From: an uncultured Clostridia bacterium
Lineage (GTDB): Bacteria > Bacillota > Clostridia > TANB77 > CAG-465
Assembly: GCA_949106495.1 (NCBI GenBank)
Contig: CARYZD010000001.1
Location: forward strand, 124,001 to 188,000
Length of the DNA: 64,000 nt
Direction: 5' to 3'
Positions 25,192-33,810 of the stretch are shown here, in pieces. Made by a program: the position numbers and the translations under genes. The notes under the pieces were generated by a model. The model ran no database searches and was not told the DNA's origin. It saw only the letters and a list, made by a program, of their open reading frames with translations. The first letter of the stretch is position 1. Each line of letters begins with the position of its first letter.

Positions 25192-25845
25192 ATGGGTAAG
25201 GCTTTAAAAGTAATAGGGAAATTTATAATAGGAAATTTATATAGAGTAAAAGAATATAACAAACCAGATTTATCTAATGGTTCATATATACTATGTCCAA
25301 ATCATGTAAGTGACGCCGATGGTCCAGTTATGTGGACTCACAATAAAAATATTAGAATACTTGCTAAAAAAGAATGTTTTCAGCATAAATTTATGGCAGT
25401 ATTTCTTAATATGATTGATGTTGTAAAAATTGATAGAGATAGACATAATGGTGTTGAACTACTAGAAGCAATAGACTATTTTAAAGACGGAAAGAATAAA
25501 CTATTTATGCTCTTCCCTCAAGGAACAATTTCAGATTTAAATAAAAATAAATTATCTAGAATTAAATCTGGTGCTTTCTTCATTTCTGCAAAAGCTAACG
25601 TTCCTATTGTACCAGTTTTCTTAGAACAACCAAGACCATTTAAGAAAACAAGAGTTGTATATGGAAAACCTATGTACATGGAAGGTGCTGTTGTAGATGG
25701 AAAAGTAGATAAGAAAGTATTAGAAAAATACAGATTACAGTGGCAACAAGAAGTATTTAAGCTTCAAGATATGGCTACAGAATTTGAAAATAGACCTATT
25801 AGAAAGTTAAAATTAAAACAAAAACATCAAAATAACAATGAATAA
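25192..25845 (+). CDS. plsC: 1-acyl-sn-glycerol-3-phosphate acyltransferase
   Basis: This 217-residue membrane-associated acyltransferase makes phosphatidate from lysophosphatidate. The HX4D catalytic motif is present as CPNHVSDADG, followed by VKIDRDR. The second motif, usually FPEGTRS, reads FPQGTISD, so Glu is replaced by Gln and Arg by Ile. VPIVPVFL is the fourth block. I place the start at ATG 25192, behind GGGAGG; a longer frame from 25135 has no ribosome-binding site. It is monocistronic with a terminator. The changed third motif may alter phosphate binding, so activity on another acceptor is possible. Confidence 0.82.
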   Translation: MGKALKVIGKFIIGNLYRVKEYNKPDLSNGSYILCPNHVSDADGPVMWTHNKNIRILAKKECFQHKFMAVFLNMIDVVKIDRDRHNGVELLEAIDYFKDGKNKLFMLFPQGTISDLNKNKLSRIKSGAFFISAKANVPIVPVFLEQPRPFKKTRVVYGKPMYMEGAVVDGKVDKKVLEKYRLQWQQEVFKLQDMATEFENRPIRKLKLKQKHQNNNE

Positions 25846-25864
25846 TTAAATATTATACGTAATA

Positions 25865-25896
25865 AACTAGTCTAAATTATTTTAGGCTAGTTTTTT
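25865..25896 (+). terminator. intrinsic terminator of plsC
   Basis: A 12-bp stem with one U-G pair (25865-25876 with 25881-25892) and 4-base loop, followed by six U. Confidence 0.8.
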
Positions 25897-25969
25897 CTAT
25901 TCTTTATAAATCATATTTTCTTTTTATTTTCATATACTGAAACAGAAACTTGTACAAAGGAGTGATTAT

Positions 25970-28624
25970 ATGTGGCATACACAATCTGTCGATGAAGTAA
26001 AAAGAAACTTAGATACTAATATCTATAATGGACTTACTGAAAAAGAAGTATTAAAACGAAAGAAGAAATATGGAGAAAATAAACTTGATGAAAAGAAAAA
26101 AGAAAGTATATTATCTAAATTCATATCACAATTTAAAGATTTTATGATTATAATACTACTTATATCTGCTATAATATCTGCTTTAATGTCTTATATTGAA
26201 GGTACTAACGATTATGCTGATTCAATAATAATTGTATCAATAGTAGTAATAAATGCAATAATTGGAGTTATTCAAGAAAGCAAGGCTGAAAAATCTCTAG
26301 AAGCATTACAAAAGCTCTCTTCCCCTACCTCAGTAGTAATAAGAAATTCCAAAACATTAACTATCAATAGTAAAGACTTAGTTCCTGGAGATATAATTGA
26401 ACTTGAAGCAGGAAACTTTGTGCCAGCGGATTGTAGATTAATAGATTCATACAACTTAAAAATTGAAGAATCTGCTCTTACTGGTGAGACTGTACCAGTT
26501 ACTAAAGATGCAAGTATGATATTAAACAAAAATATCGCACTAGGTGATACAGTAAATATGGCCTTTTCAACAACAATTGTTACAAATGGCCATGCAAAAG
26601 CAATTGTAACAGAAACAGGAATGAGCACAAAAGTTGGTAAAATAGCTAAAATGATTATAACTGATGAAGCTCCTCAAACACCCCTTCAAAAAAAGCTTGC
26701 AGGTATTGGTAAAACTTTAGGTATAATTTGTTTATTAATTTGTTTTGCTATTTTTATAATTGGAATTATAAAAGGTATATCTTTAAAAGAAATGTTTATT
26801 ACTTCAGTTGGTCTTGCTGTTGCAGCAATTCCTGAAGGATTACCTGCTGTTGTTACTATTATGCTTTCTATTGGTGTAACTAAAATGGCTAAGAATAATG
26901 CAATAATTAGAAAACTTCCTGCCGTTGAAACACTTGGTAGTAGCTCTATAATTTGTTCAGATAAAACAGGTACTTTAACACAAAATAAAATGAGTGTTGT
27001 AAAAGTATATAATTGTAAAGAAGATATTACAAATAATACTAACTCTACAGACTTTAATTATATATTAGAACTTGGTAGTATGTGTAATGATTGTAAAATA
27101 AATAACAAAGAAGTTATAGGAGAACCAACAGAAGCTGCTATTGTAAATATAGGATTAAAATATGGCAAAAATAAAAACACATTATATTCAAAAATGAAAA
27201 GGGTAAATGAAATACCTTTTGACTCTGATAGAAAAATGATGACAACAATTCATAAAGTTGGAGATAAATATAGAATAATAACAAAAGGTGCTCCTGATGT
27301 TATATTAAAAAGATGTAGTTACGTTTATAATTCTGGTGCTTCCTCTTGTATGAACTACGACTATGAAAAAAATATACAAAGAGCAAATGAAAAAATGGCA
27401 AATGATGCACTTCGTGTTATAGCAATAAGCTATAAAGACGTATCATCTCTTCCATCAAACATTAATTCAGATAATATAGAAAAAGAGCTTACATTTGTAG
27501 GTCTTGTTGGTATGATAGATCCACCACGCCCAGGTGTTAAAGAAGCAATATATACTGCTAAAAAAGCAGGAATAAAAACAGTTATGATAACTGGTGACCA
27601 TATATTAACTGCAAAAGCAATTGCAAAAGACCTTGGAATATATCAAGAAGGAGATATTGCAATAACTGGTAATGAACTAGATAAAATTCCTAATAGACAA
27701 TTTGAAAACGAAATAATGAAATACTCTGTTTTTGCAAGAGTTTCCCCTGAACATAAAGTAAAAATTGTAAAGGCATTTCAAAAAAATGGAAATATTGTTG
27801 CGATGACTGGTGATGGTGTAAATGATGCACCAGCATTAAAAAATGCTGATATAGGAGTATCAATGGGACTTAATGGTACAGATGTTGCAAAAAATGCATC
27901 AGATATGATACTTACAGATGATAATTTTGTAACAATAGTAAAAGCTGTTAAAGAAGGAAGACATATATATGATAATATAACAAAAGCTGTTCACTTTCTA
28001 ATATCAACTAATATTGGTGAAATAGTAACAATATTTCTAGGACTGCTTCTTGGTTTTGACACTCCCCTACTTGCTATTCATTTACTTTGGATAAATCTTG
28101 TAACAGACTCTTTTCCTGCAATTGGTTTAGGTTTAGAACCAGCAGATAAATATATAATGAATAGAAAGCCTAAAAATCCTAAAAAAGGTATTTTTTCTGA
28201 TGGATTATGGTTTAAAATATTCTTTGAAGGATGCATGATTGGTGCTATTACTTTACTTGCATTCTATATAGGTACAAGTAAATATGGACTAAATGTTGGA
28301 AGAACAATGGCTTTTATATCTCTTGGACTTACTGAACTTGTTCATAGTTTAAATATTAGAAGTGATGACTCTATTTTTGAAGTTGGATTATTTAAAAATA
28401 AATACTTAATGCTTGCATTTATTTTTGGAACATTTATACAAGTAATAGTTACAATTATTCCATCTATTGCTCAAATATTTGATGTTGTCCCACTAAACTT
28501 TACTCAATGGATTTATACTATTCTAATATCCATCTCTCCTATTTTCATTATGGAGATAAAAAAGAAGGCCCATGAACTTCGTCATGGAAAAGTTGTATAT
28601 AGTTTTAATGCAAAAAAAGCATAG
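25970..28624 (+). CDS. calcium-translocating P-type ATPase
   Basis: This 884-residue P2A-type ATPase exports Ca2+ from the cytoplasm. An N-terminal cation ATPase domain precedes the actuator TGET (SALTGETVPV). PEGLPA in span 4 (about 287) and the phosphorylation site SDKTGTLTQNKM (Asp at about 331) follow. The nucleotide-binding KGAPDVI and hinge MTGDGVNDAPALK are also present. The Ca-binding residues of both sites are visible: Glu in PEGLPA, Asn and Glu in TNIGEIV (about 680), and Asn, Thr, Asp in NLVTDSFPA (about 710). This resembles SERCA/LMCA1-like pumps. ATG 25970 follows AAAGGAG. It is monocistronic and convergent with the NUDIX gene. Confidence 0.93.
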   Translation: MWHTQSVDEVKRNLDTNIYNGLTEKEVLKRKKKYGENKLDEKKKESILSKFISQFKDFMIIILLISAIISALMSYIEGTNDYADSIIIVSIVVINAIIGVIQESKAEKSLEALQKLSSPTSVVIRNSKTLTINSKDLVPGDIIELEAGNFVPADCRLIDSYNLKIEESALTGETVPVTKDASMILNKNIALGDTVNMAFSTTIVTNGHAKAIVTETGMSTKVGKIAKMIITDEAPQTPLQKKLAGIGKTLGIICLLICFAIFIIGIIKGISLKEMFITSVGLAVAAIPEGLPAVVTIMLSIGVTKMAKNNAIIRKLPAVETLGSSSIICSDKTGTLTQNKMSVVKVYNCKEDITNNTNSTDFNYILELGSMCNDCKINNKEVIGEPTEAAIVNIGLKYGKNKNTLYSKMKRVNEIPFDSDRKMMTTIHKVGDKYRIITKGAPDVILKRCSYVYNSGASSCMNYDYEKNIQRANEKMANDALRVIAISYKDVSSLPSNINSDNIEKELTFVGLVGMIDPPRPGVKEAIYTAKKAGIKTVMITGDHILTAKAIAKDLGIYQEGDIAITGNELDKIPNRQFENEIMKYSVFARVSPEHKVKIVKAFQKNGNIVAMTGDGVNDAPALKNADIGVSMGLNGTDVAKNASDMILTDDNFVTIVKAVKEGRHIYDNITKAVHFLISTNIGEIVTIFLGLLLGFDTPLLAIHLLWINLVTDSFPAIGLGLEPADKYIMNRKPKNPKKGIFSDGLWFKIFFEGCMIGAITLLAFYIGTSKYGLNVGRTMAFISLGLTELVHSLNIRSDDSIFEVGLFKNKYLMLAFIFGTFIQVIVTIIPSIAQIFDVVPLNFTQWIYTILISISPIFIMEIKKKAHELRHGKVVYSFNAKKA

Positions 28625-28630
28625 TACTTA

Positions 28631-28665
28631 AATTAGGAATGAACAAATATCGTTCATTCCTAATT
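28631..28665. terminator. bidirectional hairpin between the Ca-ATPase and NUDIX genes
   Basis: A 14-bp perfect stem (28631-28644 with 28652-28665) with a 7-base loop between convergent genes. The right arm covers the NUDIX stop region. The T-tracts are modest. Confidence 0.65.
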
Positions 28666-29140
28666 AATCTTTTACAACAAAATTATCAAATTTATTTTCT
28701 TTTACTATTTTCTTTATTATATATGGTTTAATATTTTCAGCCTCTATTTTATTTATATCTATAAATTCATAATAATTAGAATCTGAATCATAATTTATAA
28801 AATCTTTCTTATTCCTTTTAATAATAATATCATTATCATCTAATTTTATTCTATATACAAAATATAGCTCATGAAATTTTTGATTACTGTTCTCAAAAAA
28901 ATTTTCAATAATACTTTGCAGTTTAATTTCCTTTTTAGATATGTCAAAATTCATCTCTTCTTTTATTTCACGAATTAAAGCTTTCTTAGTATCTTCTTGT
29001 ATTTTCACTCTACCGCCTGGTAAAACACTATGACCTCCTTTACCACCTTTTTCAATTATAACTTTTCCATTATACTCAAATATTACTCCTACTCTAAAAT
29101 TAAATTTAATATCACCAACTAAAACAGATATATCTTCCAT
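28664..29140 (-). CDS. NUDIX hydrolase
   Basis: This 158-residue protein has a NUDIX box, GGRVKIQEDTKKALIREIKEE, which binds Mg and hydrolyses nucleoside diphosphates linked to another group. The final Gly of the consensus is Asn here (EEMNFD), a tolerated change. The start is ATG 29140, behind AAGGAAG; the ATG-like codon at 29158 has no good site. The C-terminus carries a YEFIDINKIEAENIKP segment seen in NUDIX proteins of ADP-ribose or mutT-like type. Substrate unknown. Confidence 0.82.
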   Translation of the reverse strand: MEDISVLVGDIKFNFRVGVIFEYNGKVIIEKGGKGGHSVLPGGRVKIQEDTKKALIREIKEEMNFDISKKEIKLQSIIENFFENSNQKFHELYFVYRIKLDDNDIIIKRNKKDFINYDSDSNYYEFIDINKIEAENIKPYIIKKIVKENKFDNFVVKD

Positions 29141-29249
29141 AATATTTCTTCCTTTCATTATTTTTCTTATTATACCATATTTACTATATAATCATATAGT
29201 AAAATATATTAATTTATAGTATACTATTTAAAAACAATGGAGGTCTTAA

Positions 29250-30188
29250 ATGAAAATATTATTATTTACACATAAAAGTGATATAGATGGTATGGGAAGT
29301 GCTGTACTATCAAAACTTGCTTTCAAAGATGTAGAATATGTACTATGTGAAACTTTTAATGTTCAAACTGAAGTAGAAAAATATTATAATAATGGAAAAA
29401 TTTATAATTATGATAAAGTATATATTACAGATTTATGGCTTGAAGAACCAATGCTATCTATAATTGCTAAAGATACCAAACTAAAGAATAAATTTTATAT
29501 TTTTGATCATCACAAAACATCAATTGAAAAAAATATAAATAATTATCCTTTTGTTACTTTAAAAATATCAGATGAAAATGGTCTATGCTGTGGCACTAGT
29601 TTATTTTACGAACATCTTATACAACTTAACTTAATAGATAATTCTAATTTAGCTATAAAAGAATTTTCTGAGCTTACTAGAAAACATGACACTTGGGAAT
29701 GGAAAACAAAATATAATGATGATAAACCTCGTAAGCTTGCTCTACTTTTTGACTCAATTGGTTGTAATAATTATATAAATTTAATATATAAAAAATTATC
29801 CAATAGTACAAACTTTGTATTTAACGAATTTGAAACAATGCTAATTAATAATAAAATAAGTCAAGTTAACGAAAAAGTAGTCACTTATTCAAATAAACTA
29901 TTCTATAAAGAAATTCTTGGACTAAAAGCTGGTATTGCTTTTATAGATTATGAGTATAGAAATGAGCTTGCAGAATACTTAAAAGAACAAAATTTTGACA
30001 TAGATTTTATTATGATGATTGCTTTAGATTATGGAACTGTTTCATACAGAAGTATCAAAGATAATGTAAATGTTAGAAAAATTGGTGAGGCTTTTGGAGG
30101 AAAAGGTCATGATAAAGCTGCCAGCAACCCTATTTCAGATAATCAAAAACAAACCATAATTGAATTACTAACCGCTCTTAATAAATAG
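29250..30188 (+). CDS. DHH-family phosphoesterase (NrnB-like)
   Basis: This 312-residue protein has the DHH fold motifs: HKSDIDGMGSAV at the start, ITDLWL, FDHHKT and, in the DHHA1 part, FGGKGHDKAAS. NrnB and NrnA degrade short RNA (nanoRNA), and others cleave c-di-AMP or pAp. It is shorter than Bacillus NrnB. The start is ATG 29250 behind GGAGG. It heads a plus-strand group with a hydrolase and a flavoprotein gene. Confidence 0.82.
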   Translation: MKILLFTHKSDIDGMGSAVLSKLAFKDVEYVLCETFNVQTEVEKYYNNGKIYNYDKVYITDLWLEEPMLSIIAKDTKLKNKFYIFDHHKTSIEKNINNYPFVTLKISDENGLCCGTSLFYEHLIQLNLIDNSNLAIKEFSELTRKHDTWEWKTKYNDDKPRKLALLFDSIGCNNYINLIYKKLSNSTNFVFNEFETMLINNKISQVNEKVVTYSNKLFYKEILGLKAGIAFIDYEYRNELAEYLKEQNFDIDFIMMIALDYGTVSYRSIKDNVNVRKIGEAFGGKGHDKAASNPISDNQKQTIIELLTALNK

Positions 30189-30253
30189 TATTTAAATTTA
30201 AGCTTATGTATAGTATAATAATACAAATATATTTTAAATTAGGAGGATTTTAA

Positions 30254-30796
30254 ATGAAAGAAAATTACATTATTCTTCATGGAAGTTTTGGTTCTAATCA
30301 AGAAAATTGGTTTCCATGGCTAAAAGAACAATTAGAAAATAATAACAAACAAGTTGATGTACCACAAATGCCAGTAGGAATAGATAAGCAAAACTTTGAA
30401 AGCTGGTCTAAAGTATTAGATAAATTATTAATTAATGAAAATACTATAATTATTGCTCATAGTATATCTCCTGCTTTTGTATGTAAATATTTAATTACAA
30501 ATAAAATAAAAGTACAAAAATTAATATTTGTATGTGGATTTAACAATTATTTTGGAATTAATTTAGATTTTGATACAGTAAATAAAACAATGTATATTAA
30601 CAATTTTTATGATATAAAAAATTATTGTAATAATATTGTATGTTTTTATTCAGATAATGATCCATATGTAAGTTTTGAAGCAGAAAAAGATTTTGCAGAT
30701 AATCTTACAACAAATCAATACATTATAAAAAATGGTGGTCATATTAATTCTGAATCTGGATATACAAAGTTTGAAGAAATATTAAAAGAGGTGTAA
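30254..30796 (+). CDS. RBBP9/YdeN-family alpha/beta hydrolase
   Basis: This 180-residue serine hydrolase has YIILHGSFGSNQENWFPWL at the start, the nucleophile in IIAHSISPAF (Ser in AHS-type elbow), the acid in SDNDPYV and the His in NGGHINSESG near the C-terminus. These match the RBBP9/YdeN group. The usual GxSxG elbow is AHSIS. Substrate unknown. It lies one base from the next gene, so they are co-transcribed. Confidence 0.78.
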   Translation: MKENYIILHGSFGSNQENWFPWLKEQLENNNKQVDVPQMPVGIDKQNFESWSKVLDKLLINENTIIIAHSISPAFVCKYLITNKIKVQKLIFVCGFNNYFGINLDFDTVNKTMYINNFYDIKNYCNNIVCFYSDNDPYVSFEAEKDFADNLTTNQYIIKNGGHINSESGYTKFEEILKEV

Positions 30797-30797
30797 T

Positions 30798-31346
30798 ATG
30801 AATTTATATATTAGTGGTAGCAATAGAAAAAATAACAGCTATAATTTGCTAAATAAATTAAAAGAAAAAGATGATATTTTATATTCTTTAAAAGATTTAG
30901 ATATTAAATATTGTTTAGGTTGTAACGCTTGTCAAAAAAATGATGATAATCACTGTATTTTAAAAGATGATATGAATAAAATTTACGAGTCAATTGATAG
31001 TTGTAATAAAATCATTATAATGTCACCTATCTATATGAACCAAATAACTGGAATACTAAAAAATATTTTTGATAGATTTAATCCATACTGTGCTAGCGAA
31101 AGATTAAAAGGTAAGAAAATATACTTAATTACTGTAGGACAAATGAGTGAAGAAGAACAAAAAGATGTATGTATAGCAATAGATAAATGGTTTAAAAGTA
31201 TATCTGAATTTCTTCTTTTTGATTTTGAATATCTATATAACTTTACAAGTGGAGATATTTTAGAATATGATGATATAAATAAAATGTATAGTGATAAAGA
31301 ATTAGATAATATAATAAAGAACATTAAACAAAAAATAGAACTGTAG
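30798..31346 (+). CDS. NADPH-dependent FMN reductase/flavodoxin-fold protein
   Basis: This 182-residue flavoprotein has the FMN phosphate loop ISGSNRKNNSYNLL at the N-terminus, the cysteine-rich CLGCNACQKNDDNHC segment typical of iron-sulfur flavoproteins, and a IIMSPIYMNQITGILKNIFDRF core. It probably binds FMN and reduces a small acceptor. ATG 30798 follows GAGGTG and nearly touches the upstream hydrolase stop. A terminator follows. Confidence 0.78.
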   Translation: MNLYISGSNRKNNSYNLLNKLKEKDDILYSLKDLDIKYCLGCNACQKNDDNHCILKDDMNKIYESIDSCNKIIIMSPIYMNQITGILKNIFDRFNPYCASERLKGKKIYLITVGQMSEEEQKDVCIAIDKWFKSISEFLLFDFEYLYNFTSGDILEYDDINKMYSDKELDNIIKNIKQKIEL

Positions 31347-31364
31347 CAACAGTTCTATTTTTAT
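31334..31364 (+). terminator. intrinsic terminator of the DHH-hydrolase-flavoprotein operon
   Basis: A 10-bp perfect stem (31334-31343 with 31350-31359) with a 6-base loop, then five U. Confidence 0.85.
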
Positions 31365-31442
31365 AATTTATTATAATAATACTTTATATCAAAAATACCA
31401 ATCTAAAAAACTTAGACTGGTAAAAAAGTCAAAAAAAAATGT

Positions 31443-31516
31443 TGGAGCGGGTGATGAGAATCGGACTCACGTATTCAGCTTGGAAGGCTGACGTTCTACC
31501 ATTGAACTACACCCGC
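31443..31516 (-). tRNA. tRNA-Gly (UCC)
   Basis: A full cloverleaf on the minus strand with GCGGGTG acceptor, anticodon loop CTTCCAA (anticodon UCC), T-arm with GATTC and encoded CCA end at 31443-31445. Length 74. Confidence 0.95.
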
Positions 31517-31692
31517 AATCAACTTACATAAACTATTATAATAGCTAATCGCCTTTTTGTCAATACTTTTTTTAAAGTTTTTTAATATTTTTTCTATGTT
31601 AATATTTTTTATGTTTTCTCTTCCCTTATCTTTTACTAATATTATTATATGTATTAATTTTAAAAATATTTCTATTATTTTTATATTTTTTT

Positions 31693-31732
31693 AAAATAAA
31701 TTAACCACAAATAGAATTTAATCTATTTGTGG
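31693..31732 (-). terminator. terminator overlapping the yitT stop codon
   Basis: An 11-bp stem (31705-31715 with 31722-31732) whose loop contains the TAA stop of yitT (31718-31720), followed by a U-rich stretch on the minus strand. Confidence 0.65.
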
Positions 31733-32572
31733 CCTTTTCTTTATGTGTGAACCTATTATTTCTGATACATCTATTACTGTTACAAAAGCTTGTATATCAT
31801 CTGCATTTACAATATTTCTAAGTTCTGTAAGTTCAAGTCTAGTAATTACAGAATAAAGTATCATAGTTTCTCCATTAATCATTCCTTTACCTTCAAAAGA
31901 AGTTACTGTCCTTCCTAATTTTTCATATATATCTTTTGCAACTTTTGCACTTTGATTTGTTACTATTAATACTGCCTTTCCTTGTTCTAATCCTTCTGAT
32001 ACAAAATCTATTACTTTAAATGTAATAAAATATGTTAGTAAAGAATATAAAGCTCTATCAAAGCCAAATACAAACCCTGCTGTACCATATATAAATACAT
32101 TACATATTAAGACTATCTGCCCTACTGAAAAATTAGTCTTTTTACTTGCTATGATTGCAGCTATTTCTGTTCCATCTAAGCAGCCTCCATAACGGATTAT
32201 TAGGCCTACTCCAAATCCTAATACAAGTCCACCATATATTGTAGCAAGAAGTTTATCATGTATACCTATATCTAGAGTTTCAGTATAATATAACATTCCT
32301 GAAAAAACTAACATAGCAAATAAAGCTTTAATTACAAACTCTTTTCCTAATGTTTTATATCCAAGTATTACAAAAGGAATATTAAGTAATACTATATAAA
32401 TACTTGTTTTTATACTAGTAACTTGACCAAGCATAATTGAAATACCATTTATTCCTCCATCAAGTATAAGATTAGGTATTAAAATAGCTCCAATTGAAAA
32501 TGCAGCAAGTGCACATCCAATAACTATTAAAACTATTGAAATTAAATTATTAACTACACCTTTCTTTTTCAT
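31718..32572 (-). CDS. YitT family membrane protein
   Basis: This 284-residue protein has about five spans in the N-terminal part and a C-terminal cytoplasmic DUF2179-like domain (VLIVTNQSAKVAKDIYEKLGR, VITRLELTELRNIVNADD). GGLVLGFGVGLIIRYGGCLDGTEI is the hallmark loop. YitT proteins are common in Bacillota and their function is not established, though transport is suspected. The start is ATG 32572, eight bases after AAGGAG. It follows the Ppx-like gene. Confidence 0.85.
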   Translation of the reverse strand: MKKKGVVNNLISIVLIVIGCALAAFSIGAILIPNLILDGGINGISIMLGQVTSIKTSIYIVLLNIPFVILGYKTLGKEFVIKALFAMLVFSGMLYYTETLDIGIHDKLLATIYGGLVLGFGVGLIIRYGGCLDGTEIAAIIASKKTNFSVGQIVLICNVFIYGTAGFVFGFDRALYSLLTYFITFKVIDFVSEGLEQGKAVLIVTNQSAKVAKDIYEKLGRTVTSFEGKGMINGETMILYSVITRLELTELRNIVNADDIQAFVTVIDVSEIIGSHIKKRPQID

Positions 32573-32599
32573 TTTTTTCACTCCTTTTAAATATCCTTT

Positions 32600-33454
32600 T
32601 TATATTATACCATAAATCATTGAAATATCTGTAGGTATAATGTATTTTGCATTAATCTTTTTAGCAACAACTAAAACAAAAGCACACATTGCACGTGTAG
32701 CATACCACCATGCAGGCTCTTCTACTCTTTCTCTTATTTTATCTAAAGATATTTCTGTATAATATCTTTTTGTATCTTCAATTCTTGTATCAATATCCAT
32801 CATAATTGTTTCATTTAAATCTTTGTATAAACTATTATCAAAATATCTTATTCCTGCTTCTCTAGCAAAATACTCGTGTCCACCACCTGCAAGAATCATA
32901 ATATCTGTTTTAATATCTGGTACTTCTACTCTATCTTCAATATACTTCATAACATCTTCTAAAGGTGTTTTTGCAATATCTTCGGCTAAATCTGGGAACT
33001 CATTTAATACATCCATTACACCAAATTTATTATTTTTCATATCTTTTATACCATCATTAAAATATGAAATTTCTGTAGAGCCTCCTCCACCTACAAATAC
33101 TAAAGCTTCATCTACAAATTTTGTCGCACCTTTAACAGTATATGTATTTTCTTCATTTTGAGAAATAATATTAAAATCTAATCCTGTTTCAATTTTAAAT
33201 TTATTAATAAAATTACTCTCATCTTCCTTATCTAATTGCCTAAAAACGCTTGTACCACATACAAAAATATCACTTTTATCTAAATCATTTACAAGCTTTA
33301 TTAATTTTTCTACATCATTTTCATTCAATTTATTATTTAATTTATAATTTTTTTTAAACTCTATTGGTACTGTTTTTAAATGTTGTATTTTATTACCATC
33401 AAATTTATCTACTTTTGTACAAGTTGATCCAACTTCTACTACAATTTTATTCAC
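32600..33454 (-). CDS. Ppx/GppA-related actin-fold protein
   Basis: This 284-residue protein has the ASKHA nucleotide-binding pattern of exopolyphosphatase/guanosine pentaphosphatase: VVEVGSTCTKVDKF at the start, then VCGTSVFR, GLDFNIISQNEEN, VFVGGGGSTEISYF, and a later ILAGGGHEYF. It is shorter than Ppx (about 310) and lacks the C-terminal HD domain. A role in phosphate or alarmone metabolism is possible but the substrate is not shown. The start is GTG 33454 behind GGAGAGG. It is upstream of yitT by 27 bases. Confidence 0.65.
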   Translation of the reverse strand: MNKIVVEVGSTCTKVDKFDGNKIQHLKTVPIEFKKNYKLNNKLNENDVEKLIKLVNDLDKSDIFVCGTSVFRQLDKEDESNFINKFKIETGLDFNIISQNEENTYTVKGATKFVDEALVFVGGGGSTEISYFNDGIKDMKNNKFGVMDVLNEFPDLAEDIAKTPLEDVMKYIEDRVEVPDIKTDIMILAGGGHEYFAREAGIRYFDNSLYKDLNETIMMDIDTRIEDTKRYYTEISLDKIRERVEEPAWWYATRAMCAFVLVVAKKINAKYIIPTDISMIYGII

Positions 33455-33592
33455 AATATCCTCTCCTTTATATATACAATATTTATATCATATTTCTTTT
33501 TTTTAGTAAATAAATAAAAATACAAAAATTTATATATAAACTAATAAATAAAAACTATAATTATGCAAATAATATATATAGGTGATTTAAAT

Positions 33593-33808
33593 ATGAAAAA
33601 TAATAAAAAAGGTAATATTCCAATAGGTTTTTCAATGAGCCTTGCCCAAAATCCTACAGCTCTTAATAATTACTCTAATCTTAGTGACGAAGAGAGAGAA
33701 AAAATTAATGTTCAAATCAAATCTACAACTACTGGACCAGAAGCAAAAAATAAAATTGAAAACATTATCTCAAACTTAGAAAATAACGATATAAATAATA
33801 TATTTTAA
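33593..33808 (+). CDS. small unknown clostridial-type protein
   Basis: This 71-residue protein has the pattern IPIGFSMSLAQNPTALNNY and LSDEEREKIN, which recalls short uncharacterised proteins of Clostridia with a Pro-Gly-Phe, Ala-Gln-Asn start and a Leu-Ser-x-x-Glu-Arg ending. There are no Cys or membrane spans. The start at ATG 33593 follows AGGTG. Its stop is two bases from the stop of the convergent DapF-like gene, and its terminator lies inside that gene. Function unknown. Confidence 0.55.
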   Translation: MKNNKKGNIPIGFSMSLAQNPTALNNYSNLSDEEREKINVQIKSTTTGPEAKNKIENIISNLENNDINNIF

Positions 33809-33810
33809 CG

